This document shows, in pieces, positions 33,290 through 44,064 of a DNA stretch of 64,000 nucleotides; position 1 is the first letter of the stretch, and each line of letters begins with the position of its first letter. The position numbers and the translations under genes were made by a program. Source of the DNA: Diphasiastrum complanatum (lineage: Eukaryota > Streptophyta > Lycopodiopsida > Lycopodiales > Lycopodiaceae); assembly GCA_029204225.1 (NCBI GenBank), contig CM055107.1, positions 30,405,410 to 30,469,409 on the forward strand, given 5' to 3'. The notes under the pieces were generated by a model. That model ran no database searches. It worked only from the letters and a program-made list of their open reading frames with translations, and was not told where the DNA came from.

Positions 33290-33903
33290 GTTTGTACCCA
33301 GCCAAGAAGGAGATGCGAAAACAGGCGGTAAACCACCTCCTCCTCTCCTTTCACATGAGTCTCACAGTAGGAGAGGTGTACCTCCATTCCATGCATTCCT
33401 ATCCCTCCACATGGCAAATTCACATGCCAATTAAGTGCTCCTTCAACAAAGTGACATGGCAGAAGTTAATTGGGCCACGAGGGCGGGCTATTAAGGACCC
33501 CCCCCTTAGGAACCGAACGTCACTCGATCCACCCCACCGTAGGACCTAATCTGGGTCCACCCTCTGTGCCCTGGCCCGTGATCGGGGTATCAAGCGAGAT
33601 CCGACCTCCGACCTGGACATCGTCCCATACCACTGCCAGAGCCCTCAGCCATCTCACACCTCGAGCTAGCACTCATCCTGGTTGTGCACAAGCACTCACA
33701 CCATCCACCTTCTCCTAGGTAGATAGAATGAATGGCAAAATTAGACCTCCTATCCTTGTATACCTCCAAGGAAGGATCCTCCAAGCCTAGCACATATCCT
33801 AGATCATGACACGTGGCGACCATGCAGGTCCACAAGTCATTGGGCCCAGTCGACGTTCAATTACAAGTTGGGTTTGGGACCCAAGGGAGTTGGGTCCCTA
33901 ACA
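33290..33903 (-). repeat. 5' LTR of the truncated Gypsy (boundaries approximate)
   Basis: GC-rich, without coding signal; its minus-strand start TGTTAGGGACCCAACTCCC corresponds to plus ...GGGTCCCTAACA ending at 33903. The internal end near 33290 is estimated from the gag start; I could not identify the primer site. Confidence 0.5.
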
Positions 33904-34497
33904 ATTTCTCACCAAATCATCCTTGCTAAGTTTGTTGTCATACCACTTCGGGTGAGGCTATTTTCAAGTTGATTACATACATCCAGAGAGCGATGAGTCT
34001 TCCAGTTTCACATTATCCTCACATAGCTTTTCTCTCTTCTCAGCAACTTCATCATCAGGGTCGCATCAGTACATCAGGGGGTTATTTATCGTGCATATTC
34101 TCGAGTGACATGGTAGGGGCCTCTTGGGGTCAAACCAGGCTTCTGCCATTCTAGTTTCCTGAGTTGTACAATGTTGAGGTCCCAGTTTTACCTCGTCACT
34201 TGGATAGTGGACTCTCACATTGCCTCTAAGTTACATTGGGAGAATTTTGAGTTTCCTTGCACCAGTTATATGTGGAAACTGGATGTTTCCAGGGCATTCC
34301 TCATATGAGTAGACTTTCCCAGATATGCACATTGGGAGAGGTGGAGTCAAAGGAGCATTTTCTATTCAGATGCTCTGTTTGTTATGAGATCAGGAGATGC
34401 TATCATTGTCTTTTCCGGGATTCTCTAGTCATGCTGTGTTCACTTATTTCATATGTAGACCCTTGGTGTGTGGCCTTGATGCTACACGGGACGTTCC
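33904..34497 (+). pseudogene. LINE fragment, 3' part with zinc-finger region
   Basis: Plus strand: a run with stops, then ICTLGEVESKEHFLFRCSVC and YEIRRCYHCLFRD near 34320-34420. This is the C-terminal cysteine-rich region typical of plant/algal LINE ORF2. It continues the LINE interrupted at 31796 and is itself cut at 34498 by an LTR element. Reading resumes after 43497. Confidence 0.72.
34493..34497 (+). other. 5-bp target-site duplication, left copy (GTTCC)
   Basis: GTTCC immediately before the TGTTGG LTR start at 34498; the partner is GTTCC at 43493-43497 right after the other LTR's CTAACA end. Marks the insertion of the 9-kb composite. Confidence 0.92.
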
Positions 34498-34653
34498 TGT
34501 TGGAAAACCGACTTGCTCATACAAGTAACCCAAGACAAGATTCCTATTGTTGTTAGACAATAGTCATACACAAAGAAGAGAACACAAACAACAACGATGT
34601 AGCAATGATGATGAGTGTACTCCAACTCTGTCCCATTCCAAATGGACTAGGGT

Positions 34654-35011
34654 TGTAATAGATTCTAACACCACAGTAGGGCAAACACTAACTGATCCAC
34701 CCAACCTTGCCTACTCCCTGATATAGAGTAAGCCCCTCCTAGCCCAGTGTGAGGACTGGTAGCATGCTATTGCCAAGTGTCGGCCACGTGGCACTGACGT
34801 GGCCGACTGCACGTCGGGACCCAACTGTGGGCCCTATCCTGCTGACAGGGTCCCTAGGCTGTGTTAGGCCCGCCATGGCTATGGACCGTGCTGGGACACA
34901 CTACTCACACTGTCTTGCCCTGTTGGTCATGTACGCTGGACACGACCCTGACTGTGGTATCTGACCTATCTGTGTTCTCTAGGGTTCGGCACTAGTTACG
35001 AGCTCGTAACA
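34654..35011 (-). repeat. 3' LTR of the chromovirus Gypsy
   Basis: 358 bp, TGTAATAGATTC to GAGCTCGTAACA in plus orientation. Its inner edge is followed by the purine tract complement CTCCCTCCCCC (35012-35022). Its outer edge abuts AGGGT (34649-34653), duplicated at 40416-40420. GTTACGAGCTCGTAAC is a 16-bp perfect palindrome at 34996-35011 less its last base; the partial 5' LTR carries the diverged version. Confidence 0.92.
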
Positions 35012-35022
35012 CTCCCTCCCCC

Positions 35023-35157
35023 TTAAGAACCGTCTTGGTCCTCTAAGACAAAGTCTGGAAAAATCTTGCGAAGGACGCTGCCTCTTTCCCAAGTGGCATT
35101 CTCAACAGGCTGATCATTCCACTTAACCAGATATTCTCGGTATAGAGTATGACGAGT
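35023..35157 (-). pseudogene. Chromodomain after an in-frame stop
   Basis: Directly after the TAG that ends pol (35158-35160), the same frame stays open to TAA at 35023-35025. It encodes TRHTLYREYLVKWNDQPVEN followed by ATWERGSVL. YLVKW and ATWE are hallmark chromodomain residues that in chromoviruses tether integrase to chromatin. Readthrough of one codon would be needed to express it, so this copy probably lacks its targeting module. Confidence 0.85.
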
Positions 35158-38025
35158 CTACGTCTCTCTACTATCAAGAATCTCCTTTGGTTCATGTGGA
35201 GGTTGTTGAGGATCCAATGGGAGAACTAGAACACTATCCCCTACCAGATTGTCTGATCTGGTTAAGGCCTTTCGTAACTGACTTACATGAAAGACTGGAA
35301 AAACCTTACTGCTGTGTGGGAGTTCTAGTTCATAGGTGACCTCGCCTAGTCTCCTACTGATGGTAAAGGGACCACAATACCTTGGAGACAACTTAGCACA
35401 CACTCCTGATTTGAGGGTTTTAGAGTCAACTGGGACTCTCAAGTAGACTTTCTCACCAGTGGAGAACTGCACATCCCGTCTGTGTGGATCTGCATAATGC
35501 CTGGCTCGATCCTGGGACTGTCTAATGCTACGCTTAGCATGTTCTATCATCTGGTTTAGGTCCTCTAAAAAGTTTCTGGCTGCTTCAACTTTTTCTTGTT
35601 TAAACCCTACAGCTGTGGGTGAGCGTGGCTGAAAACCGTACATCAGCATAAATGGGCTGTATCCCGTAGTTGAATGTTTGGTACTGTTGTAAGCAAACTC
35701 TAATATCGAGAGATACTCCTCCCAATTAGTCTGCTTCTTGCTGACGTATGCACGAAGCATATCCTCCAGCACTTGATTTACCCTTTCTGTTTGACCGTCC
35801 GTCTGTGGATGGTCGGTGGTACTCATATTAAGTTTAGTATGGAGATGATGGAATACTGCCCTCCAAAAATTTCCAGTAAACTTACTATCCCGGTTGCTAA
35901 CTATGCCGGAAGGTAGACCGTACAATTTAAATAGCCCGTCTACAAACAACCTCGCTAACTCTGGAGCTCTAACGGTTGTTTTGGTCGGAATGAAATGAAC
36001 CATTTTGGTCAGACGGTCAACTGTGACCCATATAGCGTCATTGCCCTTTTGGGTTTTAGGCAGGCCTACTATAAAATCCATGGAGATACTCTCCCATTTA
36101 CCAGCTGGTATTTCTAAGGGATGCAACAACCCTCCTGCTTTTAAACGCTCTGCTTTATTTACTTGACATTTCTGGCAACTGGTTACATACTGGTGGACGT
36201 CCTTTTTCATACTGGGCCAGAAAAATTGCCTACGAAGAAGCTCATAGGTCTTCGGTATGCCTGGGTGTCCCGCACTAGGATTGTCATGACATTCATATAG
36301 GACCTGCTGCCTATAATCCTCTGAATTGGGGACACATACTCTATCTCTATAGAGCAAGTACTCATCCTGAATGGAATACTGTTTCCATTTGAATCCTTGA
36401 GTCAACTGACCCTCAACCACTGGGGTTTGCTTGGGTAATACAGGCTCAAAATCCTCAACGTCATCTGACGACGTATACTCGGACTCATCATCATCCTCAA
36501 CGGAAGCTACCGTATTCTTGGATGAACTGGCACCAGCCCCGGGAACTGGTTCTGGAGTCTGTAACTGTCTGCTCTGGACTGAGTTCCAGATAGTAGAGAA
36601 GAATGCATCATGCTGGCATTTCCCTCTCAAGGACTCGAGTAACTCATTACGAATCTGAGTAAAACTCAGCTCGTTTATCATAGGCATTCTGCTAAGGGCA
36701 TCTGCTACTGTATTGAATTTTCCACGTCTATATCTGATAGACATGTCAAACTCTTGCATCAACTCTGCCCAACGAGCTTTCTGACCTCTAAGCTCAGGTT
36801 GATTGCAAAGGTATCTGAGACTCTCATGGTCTGTCAGGACCTCAAAGTTGGCACCATACAAATAATGCCTCCAAGTCTTAAAGGCATGGACCATAGAAAA
36901 GAGTTCCTTTTCATAGGCACTATACCTAGTCTGAGCTGGCTCGAGTTTTTTACTTTCGAACGCAACTGGTGGTCCACCCTGAGTTAGCACAACACCTACT
37001 GTAAAGTCGCTAGCATCTGTTTCGACCACAAATGGCTGATTGGGGTCGATGACCTTTAAAACCGGTGCTGTAGCTAAGGCTGTTTTGAGAGCATCAAAGC
37101 TCTCCTGCTGTGCGGACTCCCAAATGAACTCCTTTCCCTTCCCCTTAAGGAGATTTGTCATAGGAACTGCTATCTGAGCATATTCCTTGACAAATCGTCT
37201 GTAATATCCCGCCAGACCAAGAAAGATCTGAAGTTCCAAAATATTCTGAGGTCTCAGCCAACTGAGTATGGTTTTAACCTTATTTGGGTCCATCTTAATC
37301 CCATCTGAAGAGATAATGTGACCCAAATATGCTACTTCTTCAACGAAGAATTCACACTTGGATTGTTTAGCATAGAGCTTATGCTTTCTGAGCAGTCGAA
37401 ACACCTTTCTGAGGTGTTTTAGATGCTCCTTCCTCGTTTTGCTGTAAACGAGGATGTCATCTAAGAATACGACTACAAACTTACCCAAGTATGGTCTGAG
37501 GACACTGTTCATCAAGGTCATAAAGGTAGCTGGAGCATTGGTGAGCCCAAATGGCATCACCTTAAACTCATAATGACCGTGACGAGTCCTAAAAGCTCTT
37601 TTCGAGACATCTTCCGATTTTATACGGACTTGATGATATCCCGATCTAAGGTCTATTTTACTGAAAAACTTAGCCCCGTCGAGTTGATCAAACAACTCGT
37701 CTGCCCGAGGCATAGGGTATTTATTCTTAATTGTGACTTTATTGAGGGCTCTGTAATCTACGCAAAGACGCATAGACCCCTCTTTCTTTTTCACCAATAG
37801 GACTGGTGAGGCCCATGGTGAACTACTGGTCTGAATTTGGCCTTTCCCAAGATAATTTGTTAACTGCCTAGTTATTTCTTCATCCTCTGTTCGGCTGACC
37901 CGATACGGAGGTTTAGAAACAGGTGCTGTACCTGGTACTAGGTTTATTACATGATCTACCTCTCTGCTAGGTGGTAAACCATGTGGTAAATCTTCAGGAA
38001 AAACACCTTTAAATTTAGACAACAA
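35158..38025 (-). pseudogene. Gypsy pol: RT, RNase H and integrase in one 955-codon frame
   Basis: Uninterrupted. RT spans about residues 60-240 with [34 protein letters not shown] and the catalytic FLDDILVYS (about 187-190). RNase H is at about 325-450 ([14 protein letters not shown] to VADALSRMP). The integrase HHCC finger is at about 590-640 ([23 protein letters not shown]). In the integrase core the first Asp is in SMDFIVGLP, but the second position reads VSNRDSKF, where most relatives have Asp for the Asn; the Glu is in [10 protein letters not shown]. The [10 protein letters not shown] tail is the integrase C-terminal domain. The first residues ([14 protein letters not shown]) lie inside the pol linker, so the true polyprotein started upstream. 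Confidence 0.93.
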
Positions 38026-38106
38026 AGTTTCTAATTTACTGATTTTCTGCTGAATAGAATTGGAAATAGAAACTTCAGGAATAAACTGAAAGTCACATAA
38101 GAATAC

Positions 38107-39332
38107 CTAATGGTCTTCGTCTCCGATTAGTTGACAGAGCTCTAAACTAAAAACCATAGGACTGTTGGGAACATCATGCTCCCCATGCAACTGGATCTCT
38201 CGGCCTTTATGCTGAAAGTTGAGGGTGTTCTCCTGATAGTTTCTGTGGAGGGAAGGTCCTAAACTGTAGAGCCAATCTCTCCCGAGAACAATGTCTGTTC
38301 GATCCAGATGCATTATCTGAAAGTTTATTTCATCTTGGTACCCCTGAATACCAAGATTTAACTTACCATAGTTTCCCATATTTTTTTATCTTCACCCTTA
38401 GCTAATGAAACTATGTACTTATGGTGACTAGGTACTTTTGGTAGTTTAAGCTTTTTAACCAGGGTGTAGTTGATGAAATTATGGGTTGCCCCATCATCAA
38501 CCATGACTCTTACTGACTGGTTACCAACTTTCTCATGCATACGTACTAGGTCATGCGGCCCAAAGCTGAAGGGTCTTGCTAGCATTGCAAAGGTCAGTTG
38601 GCAACAGTGTTCATGATCTTTATGATACACTTTGATCTCGGAAGCTGCCGAGTCACTGGGGAAACATACAGTCTGAATAAGATGAACTTGTTTTTTATCT
38701 TTCTTATCTTTTTTAGTAAAAGGCCCCTTGGGACACTGTCTGACTGTGTGTCCCTTGCCCATACACACAAAGCACAAACGTTCTTGTTTGGCTTTCTCAA
38801 AATCATCTGGTTTTAAGTGCTGTATGAGTGAAGGGCGTTTCTGAGGAGCTTCACTTTTAAATTTATCTTGATTCTTTCTTTTTAAAAATTTCTTTTTAAA
38901 TTGAAAGTCTTTTTGAGGAGGTTGCTCAAAAAGTGGCTGCTGTCTCGCCCTCTTCCTACCCACTGAATCATCATAGATTTGAGCATATCTGAGAGCTTGC
39001 TCAAGGGTAGTAGGCGAGTTTCTCTGGACCTCTACTTTATATTCATCTTTGAGGCCACGGACAAATCCCCTGATTTTATGATAATCATCCATATTTTTAA
39101 TTTTTAAAATTGCTTCTCGATATTGCGAGATATATTGGATGAGGGACTTGTCCATTACTGTTCTTTCCCAGGCTTCCCAGGCTCTATCAAGTTCAATTTC
39201 TGGTAGAAATTCTCTTAGGAAAGCTTCTTCAAAAGCTTTCCATGACCGGGGAGTCTGCCTAGTCTCCTGGAGATTGAACCACCACTTATAGGCCATAGGC
39301 CCTAAGGAAAGACTGGCCTCAATAGCTTGCAA
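38107..39332 (-). pseudogene. Gypsy gag C-terminus and protease
   Basis: Two frames. The larger (38358-39332) is gag from the LQAIEASLSLGPMAYKWW capsid block through a basic stretch to a complete CCHC knuckle CFVCMGKGHTVRQC, then the protease start VRVMVDDGATHNFIN. The usual D-S-G catalytic triplet is D-D-G here. After a frameshift near 38370 the second frame (38107-38379) gives the protease C-terminal strand DIVLGRDWLYSLGP and a stop before pol. Three disruptions therefore separate gag from pol. Confidence 0.88.
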
Positions 39333-39439
39333 ATGGTCAGGGGTCTGTTTAAGAGCATGAATGTTCTTCCATTTGCTGAGGAAGGTTTGTAAAATATCTG
39401 CATTTCTATCCTTCTCTTCCCCATTAAAAGTAGGAGGTT

Positions 39440-39712
39440 TTAAATCTTTAAAAACACTGGGTGAGACCGTAAAGTCTCACCCGAAACTGATGGAAGTGGA
39501 GAAGGGGAGAACTGAGAAGTGGAGGGAAGGCTTCCTTTCGCGGAACTCAAAATCAAGTTTTTGAGTTCAGCGAACGAGTCGTCCACACTGGACTTGAAAT
39601 TGGCTAATGCCAACTTCAGTTCATCCACTTCTGTTACCAATTGGAGAAACTGCTCCTTGGTAACCAGTTCGTCGAGTTCTTCGGCGAACTGTTCCTGTTC
39701 TTCTACTTCCAT
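39440..39712 (-). pseudogene. Gypsy gag N-terminus
   Basis: 90 codons from ATG at 39712 (MEVEEQEQFAEELDELVTKE), acidic and coiled-coil-like, then Ser/Pro-rich. It ends by frameshift at about 39440; the next frame continues PPTFNGEEKDRNADILQTFL toward the capsid block. The start is supported by the ATG and by the acidic helix common in chromovirus gag. Confidence 0.78.
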
Positions 39713-40270
39713 GGGTTCCTGTCATCTTCGGAACTGAAAGAGAGCTACCTGAACTTCTGAAGGAAAAAAAGTCTAAAAAACTAATTTACAACTGTACAAG
39801 CGAAAGGAAAGATGACTTAGCTGTTTCTGAGGACTGTACTTCCAAAGAAATTACGAAGAGGAACCCTTTCAGCTCTTTCCCCAAGATTTCAAACCTGCTG
39901 TCCCGGAAAATGCCAGTTTGAAGCTTCAAAACAGTGCCAAATTTCCCGGTTCTTGAGTTGAGTAGTTGACTGATCTGATTTCAGGTGTGGGGCTCCAACA
40001 AACCGAGTAAAAACCGGAAATTTACAAAAAGAAATCCGGGATTCTTGAAGTCCCTGCCCTCGCTAATTGGACAGCAACCTCTCCGGCCCGATTTGTCCAA
40101 TTTACAGCTCTGAAATCACCTTGAATCTCTGATTTAATCTCAGCCTGTAGGTCGCTGGTCTGTAGCAAGTAAGTTTGAAGCTCAAACTCCTGAGAATTCT
40201 CAAAAAACAAGGATGAAATTTAACTTTTTCACTACCCTGTCCAGCGCTGGCCCTGCTAGGGAAATTTTTA
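39713..40270 (-). other. Gypsy leader, primer site not found
   Basis: Non-coding leader between the gag start and the truncated 5' LTR. The internal part of the LTR and the primer binding site appear deleted: LTR similarity begins abruptly at AGGCCCGCCATGG (40271). Confidence 0.6.
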
Positions 40271-40415
40271 GGCCCGCCATGGCTATGGACCGTGCTGGGA
40301 CACACTACTCACACTGTCTTGCCTTGTTGGTCATGTACGCTGGACACGACCCTGACTGTGGTATCTGACCTATTTGTGTTCTCTAGGGTTCGGCACTGGT
40401 TACAAGCTCGTAACA
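40271..40415 (-). repeat. Partial 5' LTR of the chromovirus Gypsy
   Basis: 145 bp matching 34867-35011 (from AGGCCCGCCATGGCTATGGA to CTCGTAACA) with few mismatches. About 210 bp of the internal side present in the 3' LTR is absent. Followed at 40416-40420 by AGGGT, the target duplication. Confidence 0.93.
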
Positions 40416-40733
40416 AGGGTGCACTACATACTCATAGACAATAGTCTATGCCAAAAAGCAAAAACAATCTAAAAGCAACCTTAAGGCTATTGCCTAATTG
40501 ATGTCTCTATATAAGATAAAAGCACCCAACACCTATTCATAGCAAAACTTGTGCTCCAACTCAAGCACCAGAATCTCAAACTTGAGTCTAACTAAAGTCT
40601 AACTTGACTTCACTAAATATAGGTAAAGGCCCTAGAATTGGCACGTAGGCATGGCCCAATAATCCTAATTAACTTAGATGACAACATTAGGAGTAACGAT
40701 GTGAATTAACTCTAATACTCCCCCTTAATGTTT
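40416..40733 (-). repeat. Second half of the split LTR plus polypurine tract (LARD-like element)
   Basis: Resumes the LTR interrupted at 34648; matches 43191-43492 (GGGTGCACTACATACT...; CAATAGTCTATGCC; GTCTAACTTGACTT). It ends AACTCTAATA at 40717 (the partner ends AACTCTAACA), followed by CTCCCCCTTAATGTTT, the complement of a purine tract. Confidence 0.92.
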
Positions 40734-43025
40734 ATGTTGTTAATAACAAGAACTATGCATAACACAAGTATGCACGTGTATACTTAGTTCTAATGTAGAA
40801 TCTGTGATCAACTCTGATTTCAATGTCTTTATTACTCGATGTAGAACTTCCTTCGTATAATGATGTAGAATTCCTTCATATGCGATCCTTTTCATATGAA
40901 CCTGCTTCATATGACATCCCAATGTATCTTGCTTTTGTCTTCATCATGTCCCTTTAGTGCATATGTGTGACCACCATGAGTGCCACATATCACCATCCAA
41001 TACCTTGACTTCCTTAGGCTCAAACAACTTGGGGGTTGAATCAAATTATTTAAACATGATTAACCCTTGCCATAACCCTAAGAACTTTGCTTGAAGATTG
41101 ACTCCCTTGGTCTCTTTGAACATCTTCCAAGCTACCACAAATATGTAAGGATCTCAGCAACACCCATAGAGAAAATGTAATCCTCTTTGATTAGCATAGC
41201 ACCATTATAACAATCATAAAGTAGGAAATGGATCTACAAATGTCAATACCAAATCTCCTACATCAACACCCATGTTAGAAACCTGTACTTCATAAGTAGT
41301 TGGCTCCACTTGTGTCAATCCTTGGATTGAATCCACTTCAATCCTATTACTCTCATAAGTTACCACCTGTGATGGACTTGATGGACTTAGCTGATCTACT
41401 CCCCCTGGATGTACACTTCATATTTGCATTCCTATCTTCAGTACCATAACAACCACTCTCCAACGATGATACAAATAGAATGTCGTCTATGAACCAAACC
41501 AAATATGCAAGTAATAGAGCATCTCCATCAGAAAGGTAAAATGTATGCAATATTTCCTCACAGAAAGTATCTAATACTCATCAAATACTTTCTGACAACT
41601 ATCTTCTCCATGGAATCTTCTGCCTCTATCTCACACATAGAGTCACTTGCCCCAAGCAACTTTCCAACCTAGAAAGCATCTCATCATGACGTCTATTTAT
41701 CCTGACACTGTGTCCTATATAAACTTCCCAACTGGTGTATGTCCATCTTCCTGCCGATTAAGAGATTCAAACACCTCCATCATAACACAATTGTCTTGAA
41801 TCTTTTTTTGACACATCTCTACACCAAACTCATCCATGATGATAAACAAAAGTAGAGATCAAAGATTTCTGATACTTCCTCACCTTGAAGGAAACTACTT
41901 CACTTAAGACTTCATATTGATTATCTGAGATTGATCAATAACCTGTCAATTCATATAAATGAATCATGTTGTTTTTCATGAGGCTAAACAACAACCTATA
42001 TTGTCGATTTTCAATAGCTAATCAACAACCCGTTGATTCAATAAATGAATCCTGTTGTTTTTATGAGGCTAAACAACAACCTTCCTTGTTGATTTGCAAA
42101 GGCTAATCAACAACCTTAGCTTCCAAATCTTATTGGAAACATCAAAATCTACCACATGACAGGCCATGAACTTGGATAGATTCAAGAACTTGAAGAAATA
42201 ACTTTCCTCCAACTCAAACTAGATCTTCCTAGTAGAATTGATCTCACTTGGTACCACCACATGAACGATCAACTATGACATGGATGGTATTTAGAAATTA
42301 CTTGACAACCACAACAAACAATCACTTCAATTATTCATAAATCACAAGTGACATTAGATCAGATAGACAAGAAAGTTTGTACCACATAGACAAGCTACTA
42401 TGACTTGGATAGAAACCAAACAGTACTAGAAAAAACAACAAGACACCATGAATCTTTGTACTCAATACAAAGCTTTTAAATTGCTCCTTGATATCTTTGT
42501 CTTCCCAAACTGATACAAAGTAGAATGACAACCACGCAGCTTGCCACACCTGTCACTTGTAACTATGAACTTATCATTTGCCACCATGACTAAGAAACTA
42601 TGAAACAATGAAGCATCCTCTTGACTTGAATATCGATTTACTTATATAGACCCATAGTCTATATTTCTCATGCAGCTCCCTCTTAGAGCTTGCACCTTTG
42701 TCGATTCCAGCCACGACTTAACCTTGTCCAATCTTAGAACTTCTGAAGTTGACCTTCCTATAACTTCCAACCTCCACCAACTATTGATCTCTACTTGAGA
42801 TTTGAGGCAGACTTGTAGTTTTCCTCATGCAGCACAGCTCCTCCTTGTAGCGCCGAATCTCCCTCCACAAAGCTGCCACCTTTGTAGATGAAAATTGAAA
42901 TTGAGAGCTGGCTAGGGATGGCTAGGGACACCACCTCCACAACTGAAAGACGGTCGAATCAATCTGTATACGATGACTGACCCCGTTCGTTAAGTACTTC
43001 CTTGTTATCTCGAATCTTGAACCAT
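40734..43025 (-). other. Interior of the LARD-like element
   Basis: No gag, protease, integrase or RNase H is recognised in any frame. A minus-strand 65-codon ORF (41353-41550) contains FIDDILFVSS flanked by hydrophobic residues, a possible RT YVDD-box relic. Short direct repeats (CAACAACC.. at 41.95-42.11 kb, with ATGAATC.TGTTGTTTTT.ATGAGGCTAA twice) indicate a local duplication. Confidence 0.6.
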
Positions 43026-43037
43026 GCTTTGATACCA
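43026..43037 (-). other. Primer binding site of the LARD-like element
   Basis: Minus strand TGGTATCAAAGC, a one-base variant of the usual iMet site TGGTATCAGAGC, adjacent to the LTR edge at 43038. Confidence 0.88.
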
Positions 43038-43492
43038 TGTTAGAAAACCGACTTGCTCATACAAGTAACCCAAGACAAGATTCCTATTGTTGTTAGACAA
43101 TAGTCATACACATAAAACATAACACAAACAACAATTATGTAGCAATGATGATGAGATGTACTCCAACTGTCCCATTGCAAATGAACTAGGGTGCACTACA
43201 TACTTATAGACAATAGTCTATGCCAAAAAGAAAAAGAAATCTAAAAGCAACCTTAAACCTATTGCCTAATTGATGTTTCTATATAAGGTAAAAACACCCA
43301 ACACCTATCTATTGAAAAACTTGTACTGCAAATCAAGCACTAGAATCTTGAACGTGAGTCTAACTAAAGTCTAACTTGACTTTACTAAATATAGGTAAAG
43401 GCACCTAGAATTGTCATGCAGTCATGGCCCAATAGTCCTAATTAACTTACATGACAACATTAGGGGTAACAATGTCAACATTAACTCTAACA
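43038..43492 (-). repeat. 5' LTR of the LARD-like element (455 bp, intact)
   Basis: In plus orientation TGTTAGAAAACCGACTTGCT to AACTCTAACA. Its sister copy is split by the Gypsy insertion. Followed by GTTCC (target duplication). Confidence 0.93.
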
Positions 43493-43497
43493 GTTCC

Positions 43498-43807
43498 TGC
43501 TCCGTAGAGATATTTGTCGGAGAGATTAGTATGAACACCATGACTCTCAGACTCGGATTATCTCCTTTTTCTCTAGGAAATGCTCCAGAGCAGACCTTGC
43601 GGCTGGTACTTTGTTAGATAGCGGTATACTAAATAGTTGGCCCATTTCTTGGTAAGTAGCCCTTGCATTGTAATTGACATTTTATCATATCACATTCTAA
43701 AGCTGGTTGGACCGTATAATGCAATTTACGATTCTAGAATTTGATTAAATATGGTTTCTATTAAAAAGTATTGGGTAAATTGCATCTGTCTACAATGAAC
43801 AGATGTG
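43498..43807 (+). pseudogene. LINE 3' remnant between two insertions
   Basis: Continues the LINE cut at 34497: after removal of the insert the frame runs from ALMLHGTF into LLRRDICRRD. No further recognised motif or poly-A before Copia C at 43813, so the LINE 3' boundary is undefined. Confidence 0.5.
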
Positions 43808-43812
43808 CACAT

Positions 43813-44010
43813 TGTTAGGAATTAATTTTTAATTTGTACCCCTAATGTTAGTTTGGCCATGCCTGCGTGCTATTATAGGGGCCATTTTATTTATAGTAAA
43901 TTCTAGAGTCAAGGCCACACTAGTTCTAGGATAGAACTTGGTTTTATTACTTCGTAAATCATTATGGGGCTTTACCCAAAATAGGTAGCAATAATATGAA
44001 CCTGTTTGTG
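43813..44010 (+). repeat. 5' LTR of Copia C, 3' truncated
   Basis: Shares TGTTAGGAATTAATTTTTAA and TTTGTACCCCTAATG, CTAGTTCTAGGATAGAACTT and ACCCAAAATAGGTAGCAATA with the 3' LTR. Identity ends near 44010 and the last 200 bp of LTR are missing. It carries a roughly 30-bp segment absent from the 3' LTR, and it has the uninterrupted site where the 3' LTR has the MITE. Confidence 0.85.
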
Positions 44011-44064
44011 TTGCAGTTGTTCGCTGGAAATTTAGGTCGTTGGAAGTTGCTATAGATCAGTACA

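Larger units (their letters stand above)
31797..33903 (-). mobile_element. Truncated Gypsy element inserted in the LINE
   Basis: Minus-strand order: 5' LTR (about 33290-33903), gag N-terminus (32815-33201), gag-RNase H fusion (31760-32818), then abrupt truncation against LINE sequence at about 31796. Integrase and 3' LTR are absent. The LTR starts TGTTAGGGACCC on the minus strand. No target duplication is recognisable because the 3' end is missing. Confidence 0.72.
34654..40415 (-). mobile_element. Chromovirus-type Ty3/Gypsy element, nearly complete
   Basis: Minus-strand order: partial 5' LTR, leader, gag, protease, RT, RNase H, integrase, chromodomain, polypurine tract, 3' LTR, flanked by the 5-bp duplication AGGGT. 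It sits inside an LTR of the 34498-43492 element, so it is the youngest datable insertion of the nest. It carries frameshifts in gag and protease, a stop before the chromodomain, and a 5' LTR lacking its internal part and the primer site. Confidence 0.93.
34498..43492 (-). mobile_element. Non-autonomous LTR element (LARD-like) with Gypsy nested in its 3' LTR
   Basis: Left LTR: 34498-34648 plus 40416-40717, split by a Gypsy element. Right LTR: 43038-43492 (455 bp), starting TG and ending CA on both strands. Minus-strand primer site TGGTATCAAAGC at 43026-43037, polypurine tract at 40718-40733, and a 5-bp GTTCC duplication outside. The 2.3-kb interior encodes no intact gag or pol; one stretch near 41.4-41.5 kb (LAYLVWFIDDILFVSS) may be an RT palm relic. 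The iMet-type primer site suggests mobilisation by a Copia. LTR halves are visibly similar with scattered differences. Confidence 0.88.

Noticed and set aside
36431-36658. Plus-strand Ser-rich ORF inside the Gypsy pol
   Set aside because: Antisense shadow of the pol linker between RNase H and integrase.
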